From NCBI GenBank assembly GCA_913062675.1, contig CAJXWR010000009.1, positions 1-41,307 of the forward strand: a DNA stretch of 41,307 nt, given 5' to 3'. Below the pieces are notes generated by a model. The model saw only the letters and a list, made by a program, of their open reading frames with translations. It ran no database searches and had not been told where the DNA came from. The DNA comes from an uncultured Trueperaceae bacterium (lineage in GTDB: Bacteria > Deinococcota > Deinococci > Deinococcales > Trueperaceae). This document shows, piece by piece, positions 7,574 to 15,077 of this stretch; the first letter of the stretch is position 1, and the number at the start of each line of letters is the position of its first letter. Both the position numbers and the translations under genes were made by a program.

Positions 7574-8250
7574 ACACGGCAAGCGATCAAGGCAAACTCC
7601 TCGTCGTCCAAGCCAACCCCAAGCACCGCGGCGTGAATCTCTCCGCCCTCGAACGCGCCGGCTACCAACTCCGCATCATCGCGGACGAGAAGGCCAAGCC
7701 GCAGGACGTGAAGAAGTCGACCCGAGCCGTCCTCCTCGATGGCCTCGACGAACCCGGATGGCGGTTCCTGCGCAGTACGCTCGAGGAGCAACCCAACCTG
7801 CCCGTCATCGTCAGCAGCAACGGCCTCGAGACGCGCGCCATCATCGGCCTCCTCGACATTGGCGTCGCCGCCCACACCGATCCCTCCACCGGCACGCAGG
7901 AGCTCATCGCCCGCATTGCCTGGGCCCGCAGGCGAGCGGAACGACCCGATGTGGACAACGGCCCCTCCCTCGAGATTGACGACACGCAACGACGCATCTG
8001 GCTCAACGGCGCGCCTCTCGATCTCCCGAGGCGCGAGTTCGACGTGCTTGCCGTCCTCATGATGAACGTCGGCAACATCATCACGCGCGACCGGCTCATG
8101 CAGGCCGTCTGGGGACCGGGCTACAAGACGGGCTCACGCTCCCTCGACGTGCGCGTAAGCCGCATCCGAAAACTGCTTCGCGATCAAGGTGGGGAAGAAG
8201 CACCCCTCGTCGAGACGGTGCCCGGTGTCGGCTACCGCCTCGTCATGTAA
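7570..8250 (+). CDS. OmpR-type DNA-binding regulator with degenerate receiver
   Basis: The 226-residue protein has a pseudo-receiver (about 8-120) and a C-terminal winged-helix domain (about 128-224; LPRREFDVLAVLMMNVGN, TRDRLMQAVWG, LDVRVSRIRKLLRDQ, VPGVGYRLV). The acidic pair is replaced (VVQAN). An Asp is kept at the acceptor position (D57 in AVLLDGLD), Ser sits at the switch position (S82), and the Lys motif is absent (VAAHTDPSTG). Phosphorylation by the usual route is therefore unlikely. It starts on the ATGA overlap with the previous gene and ends about 20 nt before a strong palindrome. DNA targets are unknown; co-production with its neighbour suggests heteromeric or sequential regulation, which is inference. 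Confidence 0.85.
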   Translation: MNTASDQGKLLVVQANPKHRGVNLSALERAGYQLRIIADEKAKPQDVKKSTRAVLLDGLDEPGWRFLRSTLEEQPNLPVIVSSNGLETRAIIGLLDIGVAAHTDPSTGTQELIARIAWARRRAERPDVDNGPSLEIDDTQRRIWLNGAPLDLPRREFDVLAVLMMNVGNIITRDRLMQAVWGPGYKTGSRSLDVRVSRIRKLLRDQGGEEAPLVETVPGVGYRLVM

Positions 8251-8272
8251 CGAAACGACCCTACGAAGAAGC

Positions 8273-8306
8273 GATCGAGCCAGGCACGGCCGTGCCTGGC
8301 TCGATC
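8273..8306. terminator. 34-nt perfect palindrome, bidirectional terminator
   Basis: Two 17-nt arms (GATCGAGCCAGGCACGG and its complement) are exactly self-complementary; in RNA this gives a 15-bp stem with a GGCC loop. It lies between convergent genes (regulator ending at 8250, TRAP permease ending at 8424). No long U-tract follows on either strand. The remaining stretch to 8423 holds a weaker inverted repeat (GTTCGACA 8324-8331, TGTCGAAC 8358-8365) and no ORF of note. Confidence 0.65.
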
Positions 8307-8423
8307 ATCAGGGAAGGGCGGGAGTTCGACAGGACCCGTTGGAGAGAGGGTTGTCAGTGTCGAACCGGGGGACCCACCCGAACGAATCATCACCTGACAT
8401 CGTTTCCCGATTGTTACCAACCG

Positions 8424-10526
8424 TCACACCGCCATGGCGTCCGGCGTACCGGGAGCATCCCGACGCGACCGCGCGAAGTTGAGAAGCAACACCACGACGA
8501 TCAACAGGAACCCTGCGATTTCGACGAGGTGATTCGGATAGAAGATGCCGATCATCCCCGCCGTTGCCAGAATCCGCGAGAACCACAGCATGCGCGTGAA
8601 CAGGTACCCCTCGATCGCCGCTGCGAACGCACCCAGCGCGGCGAACGCGGTCACCACCGTCCAACCCACGTACCACCAGTCACCCCCCAGCACGATCTCC
8701 GGGTTGAACACCATGAACAACGGGATTAGGTACAGGCCCTTCGCAAACTTCCACGCCTCCACCCCCGTCCTCATGGGGTTCGCCCCTGCAACGCCCGCGC
8801 CCGCGAATGCGGCGAGTGCGACGGGTGGGGTCACGTTCGAGTCCTGCGAGTACCAGAACACCAGCAGGTGCGCGATCACGAGCGGAATCCCAAACTCTTG
8901 GGTCAACGCCGGACCGGTCAGCACGATCAACACGATGTAGCTCGCCGTCACCGGGAGACCCATCCCCAGGATGAGGCTCGCCAGCACGACGAGCAGCAAG
9001 GCGAGGAGCAGGTTTCCGCCCGAGAACGACAACATGAGCGACGAGAACTTCAGGCCCAGGCCGGTCAAGCTCACCACGCCCACCACGATGCCGGCCACGG
9101 CACACGCGATCGACACGGGAAGCGCATTCCGCGCCCCAACCTCGAGCGCCTCGAGCGTCTTCACTGAACCGCGCAGCAGCGAAGTGAGCCAAGACTCCTC
9201 CGCCCCACGCTGCTCCTCGCGCCGCGTTCCCAAGCGACCGAACAGCGTGTTCGGTGCCGCACTCTCGACACCCGGCACGCTCGACCCGTCATCGACGGGC
9301 GGGCGACCCAACGCGATGCGACGCACCACGTACCGCGCGACGGACACGGCGAGAATCGCAATGATGGAGATGAAACCCACCCGGGCGGGTGAAATGTTGC
9401 GAATCAGGAACCAGATCAAGATCCCCAGCGGGATCAGGAAGTGCCACCCCCGCGCAAACACGTCGCGGACGCGCGGCAGCTCATCCGACGTCATGCCCCG
9501 CATGCCACGTTTCGCTGCGATGATGTCGACGAACAGGTACACCGTCACGAAGTACAAGATGGCAGGAAGGATGGAGATCGACACGATCTCCACGTACGGA
9601 ATGCGCGTGTACTCGGCGATCAGGAATGCGCCGGCGCCCATGATGGGTGGCATGATCTGTCCACCCGTCGAGGCAGCCGCCTCCACGCCCCCGGCTTCCT
9701 CCGGCTTGTAGCCCAACTTCTTCATCAGCGGAATCGTGAACGCACCCGTCGTGACGACGTTCGCAATCGCGCTCCCCGAAATCGAGCCCATGAAACCCGA
9801 CGCGATGACTGATGCCTTCGCCGGTCCGCCCCGTTGACGACCCGCCACCGCGTACGCCAGGTCGATGAAGAACCGCCCCGCCCCCGTGACTTCGAGGAAC
9901 GCCCCGAACAACACGAAGATGAACACGAAGGTTGCGGCGACGCCAAGAGGAATCCCGAAGATGCCCTCCTGCCCAAGGAACAACTGATCCACGATGCGAT
10001 TCACGTCGTACCCGCGGTGCTGCAAGATGCCGGGCAGCGTGATGCCCGAGATGAGGCCCCGTGGACCCGTCATGGCATACAGGATGAACACCACGCCAAT
10101 GATCGTGATCGTCGGGCCAATCACCCGACGCGCAGCCTCGAGCACCATCACGGTGCCGATGGCACCCATCACGATGTCCTGCTGGGTGTAGAACCCCGAC
10201 CGGTTCACGATCGCCGTGAGGTTGAAGATCAGGTACCCCGTGGAAACGAGCGAACCTGCGATGAACACGAGGTCCACCGGCCAGCGAATCCACGCCTTCT
10301 TGCTGACGGGGAACAGCAAGAAGGCCAGCACCAACACGAATGCCAAGTGGCCACCGCGCTGGTAGAACAGGTTCACCGTCTGAATGCCCGCCGTGTACAA
10401 CTGAAACAGGGAAAGGCCAATCGCCACCGCCGCAATCGCCATCGCGAGGAGCGGGGCAATCGTGTACGCGTTGGGCGCACTCGGCGCGGTTGCGCCACCA
10501 CCGTCGGTTGCATCGGGTCGCATCAC
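8424..10526 (-). CDS. TRAP transporter fused 4TM/12TM permease (TAXI type)
   Basis: A 700-residue integral membrane protein with many hydrophobic helices. The N-terminal part (about 25-190) corresponds to the small DctQ-like subunit, and the rest is the DctM-like channel, with conserved-looking loops such as SGSAIANVVTTGAFTIPLMKK, GGQIMPPIMGAGAFLIAEYT and LGMGLPVTASYIVL. The fused layout with a TAXI binding protein and a DUF1850 protein is the standard TRAP-TAXI arrangement, a sodium- or proton-driven importer of organic acids. A linker rich in charged residues (about 400-445) separates two helix blocks. The start is GTG 10526 or ATG 10523 in a GTGATG cluster that overlaps the TGA of the upstream DUF1850 gene. 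The substrate cannot be read from the sequence. Confidence 0.92.
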   Translation of the reverse strand: MMRPDATDGGGATAPSAPNAYTIAPLLAMAIAAVAIGLSLFQLYTAGIQTVNLFYQRGGHLAFVLVLAFLLFPVSKKAWIRWPVDLVFIAGSLVSTGYLIFNLTAIVNRSGFYTQQDIVMGAIGTVMVLEAARRVIGPTITIIGVVFILYAMTGPRGLISGITLPGILQHRGYDVNRIVDQLFLGQEGIFGIPLGVAATFVFIFVLFGAFLEVTGAGRFFIDLAYAVAGRQRGGPAKASVIASGFMGSISGSAIANVVTTGAFTIPLMKKLGYKPEEAGGVEAAASTGGQIMPPIMGAGAFLIAEYTRIPYVEIVSISILPAILYFVTVYLFVDIIAAKRGMRGMTSDELPRVRDVFARGWHFLIPLGILIWFLIRNISPARVGFISIIAILAVSVARYVVRRIALGRPPVDDGSSVPGVESAAPNTLFGRLGTRREEQRGAEESWLTSLLRGSVKTLEALEVGARNALPVSIACAVAGIVVGVVSLTGLGLKFSSLMLSFSGGNLLLALLLVVLASLILGMGLPVTASYIVLIVLTGPALTQEFGIPLVIAHLLVFWYSQDSNVTPPVALAAFAGAGVAGANPMRTGVEAWKFAKGLYLIPLFMVFNPEIVLGGDWWYVGWTVVTAFAALGAFAAAIEGYLFTRMLWFSRILATAGMIGIFYPNHLVEIAGFLLIVVVLLLNFARSRRDAPGTPDAMAV

Positions 10527-11044
10527 GGAGCTCCAATCGTCATCACCACGCGTTGCCGCGGAACGAGGGTGGAAAGGTTGACCTGCTGCCCGGCCACGAT
10601 GAGCGTGTGATCGTTCACGCCCACGTCCCCCACGCGCAGCACGAAGCGGTTGCCAAGAATCGGCTCATCGATGTCGCGAACCCAGTACCCGCTCGCGCCA
10701 TCGCTCTCCAGTCGACCCCGACCGGGGATGTGACCCAATCCCGCATCGAACGCAGGCATGTGGCTCTGCTCCAGCATCATCTGCCCCTCCTGCACTGCAA
10801 AATAGTCCTTCACCAAGATACCCGTCACCGAGTGACGCCACTGCAAAACCCACGCGGCATCCTCGGGAAGATCGATCGTCACCACCGGCTCACCCGAATC
10901 GAATAGGTGCACCGATAGGGCCTGCACGTCACTGGGACCCGACGAGCACGCCAGAGAAAGCGGCGCGAGCACCATGAGAACGGCAAGGAGACGAAGAAGG
11001 GGGACTCCTAGGAATCCCCCTTCGCGAGGCACGTCAAGCGCCAA
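10523..11044 (-). CDS. DUF1850 lipoprotein of the TRAP-TAXI transporter
   Basis: The 173-residue protein has a lipoprotein signal (LLRLLAVLMVLAPLSLAC, lipobox LSLAC) followed by a small beta-rich domain. It contains WVLQWRHSVTGILVKDYFAV, as in DUF1850 proteins that accompany TAXI-TRAP systems; their role is not established. The start is most likely TTG 11044 or GTG 11032, since the internal ATG leaves too short a signal. It overlaps the permease gene by 4 nt. A 9-bp stem-loop lies within its first codons, so its expression relative to the binding protein may be reduced. Confidence 0.75.
   Translation of the reverse strand: MALDVPREGGFLGVPLLRLLAVLMVLAPLSLACSSGPSDVQALSVHLFDSGEPVVTIDLPEDAAWVLQWRHSVTGILVKDYFAVQEGQMMLEQSHMPAFDAGLGHIPGRGRLESDGASGYWVRDIDEPILGNRFVLRVGDVGVNDHTLIVAGQQVNLSTLVPRQRVVMTIGAP
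10996..11023 (-). terminator. Stem-loop between TAXI binding protein and membrane genes
   Basis: On the minus strand GAAGGGGGA and TCCCCCTTC-type arms (plus positions 10996-11004 and 11015-11023) pair around a 10-nt loop and are followed by the pyrimidine-rich TTCTTCGTCTCC. It looks like a partial terminator that lowers read-through from the binding-protein gene. It lies inside the 5' end of the DUF1850 frame. Confidence 0.5.
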
Positions 11045-11067
11045 GAACGTTCAACCTTCGTCCCGAA

Positions 11068-12051
11068 TTAGTTCGGGGGAAGGAGATCGGCCGGGACGTC
11101 GTAGCCCTGGTCCTGGTAGTAACGCACGGCGCCGGGGTGCATCGGGATGGGCGACGCGGCGAGCGCAAGTTCCGGTGTCGTGTTGTTCGCGCTCGGGTGC
11201 ACGGCGATGACCTCGTCGATGTGCTCGAACAGGATGCTGAGGAAGTTGTACGCAAGGTCCTCATCCATCTCGGCCGCCGCGAGGATCACGTTCGGCGTTC
11301 CGATCGTCGTCACGTCCTCGTCCACGCCGGGGTACGTACCGCCAGGCAGCGTGACGGGGGCGAACACGTCGCTGGCACCCAGGCCATTCTCGAGCTCGTC
11401 ACCCACGAGGCTCACGATGTGAATGTCGCGCGTGGTGGCAAGATCGAGAATCGAGCTGGTGGGCGGACCCACCGACCAGAAGCCCGCGTCGATGTCGCCA
11501 TCGCGAAGCGCGGACGCGGTCTCGTTGAAGTTCAGGCGCTGCTCGTCGAAATCGTCGTACGTGATGCCGTTCGCCTCGAGGATCGCGGCGGCCGACACTT
11601 CCGTGCCCGACCCGGGCGCACCCACAGAAACGCGCTTGCCCACGAGATCGGCGAGGCTTTCGATGCCACTGCCCTCGAGCGTCACGAGGTGCACGGTGTT
11701 CGCGTACGCCACGCCCAACGCGCGCAGGTTCGGAAGCTGCGGGGGTTGCCCTTCGCCACCGAAGTTGCCCGTGCCGGTGTAAGCCTGCAACACCGTATCG
11801 GCCAGCGCGAGCGCAATGTCGGACTCACCGCGGGCAATGAAGCCGGCGTTGGCGACCGAAGCGCCCGTCGCCTCGGCAGCGGCGGTGTAGCCATCGAGGT
11901 ACTTGTTGATCAGCTCGGCGTATGCACCACCGGTCGGGTAGTACGTGCCTCCGGTACCGCCGGTGGCGATGGAGAGGCTGCCCTGCGCGAACGCGACGCC
12001 AAGGAACAGGGCGACGGCCGCGACGAGCGCGTGCGGTAGACGGTTCAACAT
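11068..12051 (-). CDS. TAXI-family TRAP solute-binding protein
   Basis: A periplasmic binding protein of 327 residues. The signal peptide LVAAVALFLGVAFA has likely cleavage before Gln. The family signature follows: LSIATGGTGGTYYPTGGAYAELIN, GASVANAGFIARGESDIALA, LVGKRVSVGAPGSGTEVSAA and GDIDAGFWSVGPPTSSI. It delivers an organic acid (in the family, often glutamate or 2-oxoacids) to the fused permease. ATG 12051 is preceded by AGGAGGAAT, a strong ribosome site. It is the first gene of a three-gene minus-strand operon and is transcribed divergently from the CoA-transferase gene. Confidence 0.93.
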   Translation of the reverse strand: MLNRLPHALVAAVALFLGVAFAQGSLSIATGGTGGTYYPTGGAYAELINKYLDGYTAAAEATGASVANAGFIARGESDIALALADTVLQAYTGTGNFGGEGQPPQLPNLRALGVAYANTVHLVTLEGSGIESLADLVGKRVSVGAPGSGTEVSAAAILEANGITYDDFDEQRLNFNETASALRDGDIDAGFWSVGPPTSSILDLATTRDIHIVSLVGDELENGLGASDVFAPVTLPGGTYPGVDEDVTTIGTPNVILAAAEMDEDLAYNFLSILFEHIDEVIAVHPSANNTTPELALAASPIPMHPGAVRYYQDQGYDVPADLLPPN

Positions 12052-12238
12052 GCGATTCCTCCTACGTGAACGAAACGAACCTACCTACGTTCGGATTGTG
12101 TGCCCCGACGAAAGAAAGGATGTACCCCGCCGGAGTTTGTATAAATTAACATGACGTTGGAATCCCACAACTAGAGTGTGTGACACAGAAACTGCCGATA
12201 TCTCGTCTGTGACGGTACTGCCGGTGGTACAACACGGC
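12052..12238. promoter_or_regulatory. Divergent intergenic region with A+T-rich core
   Basis: This separates the TAXI operon (minus) and the CoA-transferase (plus). An A+T-rich patch at about 12136-12150 contains TATAAA on the plus strand and TAATTT/TTATAC on the minus strand. On the minus strand TTGTGG precedes TAATTT by 16 nt, a possible promoter for the TAXI operon. No clear -35 was found for the plus strand. GTG 12176 and GTG 12209 could extend the CoA-transferase into this region. Confidence 0.35.
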
Positions 12239-13441
12239 ATGCTCGATGGCGTTCTCGTTCTCGACCTCTCGCGCGTCCTCGCGGGCCCGTACGCCACGCA
12301 ACTCCTCACAGACCTCGGTGCACGCGTCATCAAGATCGAATCGCCACGTGGTGACGACACACGCACCTGGGGACCGCCCTTCGTGGGAGAGGAGAGCGGC
12401 TACTTCCTCTCCGTCAATCGCGGCAAGGAAAGTCTCGCCATCGATTTGAAGAGCGAAGAGGGGCGAAGCATCGTCCAACGCCTCGCCCGCAAGGCCGACG
12501 TCCTCGTCGAGAACTTCAAGTTGGGAGATCTCACCCGCTACGGCCTTGATTACGAGCAGGTGGCCGAACACAACCCCGGCATCGTCTACGCCTCGATCCG
12601 CGGGTACGGCGAGACCGGTCCCCGGGCGAGCGAACCCGGCTACGACGCGGCACTCCAAGCGGTGACCGGCATCATGGCCATGACCGGCGAGGCCGGGAGA
12701 CCGCCCGTCAAACTCGGGGTGGCATGGATCGACGTGCTCACCGGCCTGCACGCCGCCGTCGGCATCCTCGCTGCCCTGCACGAACGCGGCAAGACCGGCA
12801 AGGGGACGCACCTCGACCTCTCGCTCTTCGAAGTGAGTCTCGCCAGCCTCGTCAACCAGGCGCAGGCGACCCTCCTCACGGGGCAACCCCCAGAACGACT
12901 CGGCAGCGCCCACCCGAGCATCGTGCCCTACCAGGCGTTCGACACGGCCGACGAATCGCTGGCCCTTACCGTGGGGAACGACGCGCAGTTCACCCGTGCC
13001 GTCGAGGTGCTCGGCCTCGCGAACCTCGCGGAGGATGACCGTTTTCGGGAGAATCGCGGGAGGGTGGAGCACCGCGAGGTTCTCATTCCCATGATTCAAG
13101 AGGCGCTACGCGGCGCGCCCCGCGCCGCATGGCTCGAACGCTTCCGCGAGGCGAACGTCAGTGCCTCACCCGTCTTGCATCTCGCCGATGCGCTCAACGA
13201 CCCGCAGGCTCAGGCGCTCGGCACGGTCGGCGCGTACGACCACCCCACGGCAGGCCGCGTCCCGTTCGTCCGCAGTCCCCTACGCCACCACGGCAATCCG
13301 GCGTACGACGGGGACGTCAATCCACCCCCTCGACTCGGTGAGCATGGCCGCGACATCCTCACGCGTGACCTTGGTCTGCACGAGGACGAGATCGAAGCCC
13401 TCGAGGCTTCCGGCTGCATCGTGACGACAAACGCGACCTGA
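12239..13441 (+). CDS. CoA-transferase family III (CaiB/BaiF type)
   Basis: A family III acyl-CoA transferase of about 400 residues. The N-terminal signature GVLVLDLSRVLAGPYATQLL and LGARVIKIESPRGDDTR match the family, as do FLSVNRGKESLAIDLKSEEG, VLVENFKLGDLTRYGLDYE and PGYDAALQAVTGIMAMTGE. The catalytic Asp is probably D165 (codon at 12731) in the VAWIDVLTGLHAAVGILAAL block, where oxalate:formate CoA-transferase has its acting Asp. ATG 12239 is chosen because the conserved region begins three residues later; GTG 12176 and GTG 12209 are alternatives. Next to a TAXI transporter it may activate the imported acid by CoA transfer; this pairing is inference. The acyl substrate is unknown. Confidence 0.9.
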   Translation: MLDGVLVLDLSRVLAGPYATQLLTDLGARVIKIESPRGDDTRTWGPPFVGEESGYFLSVNRGKESLAIDLKSEEGRSIVQRLARKADVLVENFKLGDLTRYGLDYEQVAEHNPGIVYASIRGYGETGPRASEPGYDAALQAVTGIMAMTGEAGRPPVKLGVAWIDVLTGLHAAVGILAALHERGKTGKGTHLDLSLFEVSLASLVNQAQATLLTGQPPERLGSAHPSIVPYQAFDTADESLALTVGNDAQFTRAVEVLGLANLAEDDRFRENRGRVEHREVLIPMIQEALRGAPRAAWLERFREANVSASPVLHLADALNDPQAQALGTVGAYDHPTAGRVPFVRSPLRHHGNPAYDGDVNPPPRLGEHGRDILTRDLGLHEDEIEALEASGCIVTTNAT

Positions 13442-13594
13442 CGCGAGACACGACGGAAACGTGGAGCCATCCTCGACGTTCGGATCGGCGTCGAAGCAGA
13501 CGCGCACCAAGTCGTTGGTCTCGGCCTCATTGGCAGTTCGTTTGGAAACGGCCCCAAGGATCTGACGCTCATCGTCGCCTACCGGGAAGACTGA
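13442..13594 (+). other. In-frame 50-codon open stretch after the CoA-transferase stop
   Basis: After the CoA-transferase TGA (13439-13441) the same frame stays open to TGA 13592-13594 and reads like protein (LDVRIGVEADAHQVVGLGL, then GSSFGNGPKDLTLIVAYRED). There is no ATG, GTG or TTG start in it. It could be a gene remnant, a small ORF with an unusual start, or chance. The rest of the gap to 13678 is C-rich with an inverted repeat GTACCG-CC-CGGTAC (13656-13669). Confidence 0.25.
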
Positions 13595-13666
13595 CGACCC
13601 CCACGCCTCACCCGCACCGACGAAAGAACCCTCACCACCGCACACTCGCCTCCCCGTACCGCCCGG

Positions 13667-13672
13667 TACCGT
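13667..13672 (+). promoter_or_regulatory. -10-like box before GTG 13679 (leaderless)
   Basis: TACCGT lies 6 nt before the GTG start and overlaps the right arm of a GTACCG-CC-CGGTAC inverted repeat (13656-13669). The same layout (TATCGT, 6 nt, start) occurs before the hydrolase at 32938. Confidence 0.35.
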
Positions 13673-13678
13673 GACGCC

Positions 13679-15058
13679 GTGCGCACCCTCGAACTTCTCC
13701 TCCTCGCCCTCCTCACGCTTCGGCTGATCTTTCCCCTCACCTCTTTCAGGGCGAGGCCAGCAGGGTCGTTTGCCTCGAGTGCCGTTCTGGTCGCCGTCCT
13801 GGCGTTCCACGTGATGCTCGAGGGCGTCCGCTGGAACATGGCCCTCCTGTACCTCGCCGCGCTGACCGTCATCGCGCGCGACCTGTGGTTCTGGGTGCGT
13901 GCTCGACCCATCCCGACCGCGTCGCTTCAACGGCGCTGGCTCACGCGCAGCGCAGGCGTGCTCGTCCTTGGCGTCGCCACCCTCCCGGGTTGGTTGCTCC
14001 CCGTTCCAGACCTTCCCGCTCCGACCGGACCGTTCGCCGTGGGGACCGACGTCATCGAGGTTGCGCTTCCAGAGGACGTCCCCCGCGCCGCTCCAGGTTT
14101 CGACAGGGCACGCGCACGCCTCTGGTACCCCGCCAACACGGTCGAGAACACTGCGGCACACCGCTGCGGCGACACCTGGCTCGAACACGAAGCCACAATG
14201 CTGCCCGCCCTCGCGCAACGGGCCGGACTGCCCGGCTTCACCCTGCAACACCTCTCCCACGTTCGGACGCACGCCTGCTGGGGCGTCCCCGCGGCGGGAG
14301 ATGGCACGCTCCCCGTCCTCACCTTCGATCACGGTCGCGGTGGCTTCGCCGCTCAGAACACCTTCCTCGCCGAGGAACTCGCCAGCCACGGCTGGCTGGT
14401 CGTCTCCCTCGACCATCCCGGTGGCGCGGTCCTCAGCGTCTTCCAAGACGGCGAGACGATTCCCTTCGACGACCCAAGTTTTGGTGGGGGTCTCGAAGGC
14501 AGCGCGTATGACGACGCCATCCGCACGCTCGGCGAGCGATGGATCGCCGAGACGCGCGCCGTCCTCGACGCTCTCGAACGAGGAGAGGGACCCTCCACGC
14601 TCATTGGACGAATCGACCGCAATCGACTCGTCACCAGTGGGCATTCGACGGGCGGTGGAAGCGCTTTCGGTCTATGCGCCGTCGAACCCGGCTGCATCGC
14701 CACCGTGGGTCTCGACCCGTGGATGCTTCCCACCCCACCGGTGCTCCTCGACGATGGCTTGACCGTCCCCGTCGCCGCGCTCTTCAGCGACCCGGCACTC
14801 GAGTTCTTCGAACCTGCAAACCGTCTAGCGTTCGACCGCCTCGCGGGCGCGACACAAGATCGCGGTTTGGCGACCGGTGCAGTGACATATTCCGGAGCAG
14901 GCCACATGGACGTCACCGACGTCGCCTTGTTGTCCCCCATCGCCGATCGCCTCGGCCTGTACGTCGGACCGGCACCTGGACGCGAGGTCCTCACGATGGT
15001 GCGGCACGACGTGCTCGACGTGCTGGGTTCGACCGGCACGCTCCCCATGGGCCGGTAG
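13679..15058 (+). CDS. Membrane-anchored alpha/beta hydrolase, PAF-acetylhydrolase-like
   Basis: The 459-residue protein has about four N-terminal hydrophobic helices (LELLLLALLTLRLIF; AVLVAVLAFHVML; ALLYLAALTVIARDLWFWV; GVLVLGVATLPGWLL), followed by a hydrolase domain (about 115-450). The domain resembles the isoform II platelet-activating-factor acetylhydrolase family. The nucleophile Ser lies in TSGHSTGGGSA, a likely acid Asp in TVGLDPWML, and the His in YSGAGHMDVTD. The segment LTFDHGRGGFAAQNTFLAEELASHG is typical of the fold. The start is GTG 13679, with a -10-like box just upstream and no ribosome site. A phospholipid or ester substrate is likely but not determined. The GH3 gene follows after 19 nt. 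Confidence 0.8.
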   Translation: MRTLELLLLALLTLRLIFPLTSFRARPAGSFASSAVLVAVLAFHVMLEGVRWNMALLYLAALTVIARDLWFWVRARPIPTASLQRRWLTRSAGVLVLGVATLPGWLLPVPDLPAPTGPFAVGTDVIEVALPEDVPRAAPGFDRARARLWYPANTVENTAAHRCGDTWLEHEATMLPALAQRAGLPGFTLQHLSHVRTHACWGVPAAGDGTLPVLTFDHGRGGFAAQNTFLAEELASHGWLVVSLDHPGGAVLSVFQDGETIPFDDPSFGGGLEGSAYDDAIRTLGERWIAETRAVLDALERGEGPSTLIGRIDRNRLVTSGHSTGGGSAFGLCAVEPGCIATVGLDPWMLPTPPVLLDDGLTVPVAALFSDPALEFFEPANRLAFDRLAGATQDRGLATGAVTYSGAGHMDVTDVALLSPIADRLGLYVGPAPGREVLTMVRHDVLDVLGSTGTLPMGR

Positions 15059-15077
15059 GCTTGCCCGAGGAGGAATC

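Noticed and set aside
13280-14644. 454-codon minus-strand frame
   Set aside because: It is antisense to the PAF-acetylhydrolase-like gene, whose catalytic motifs are clear.
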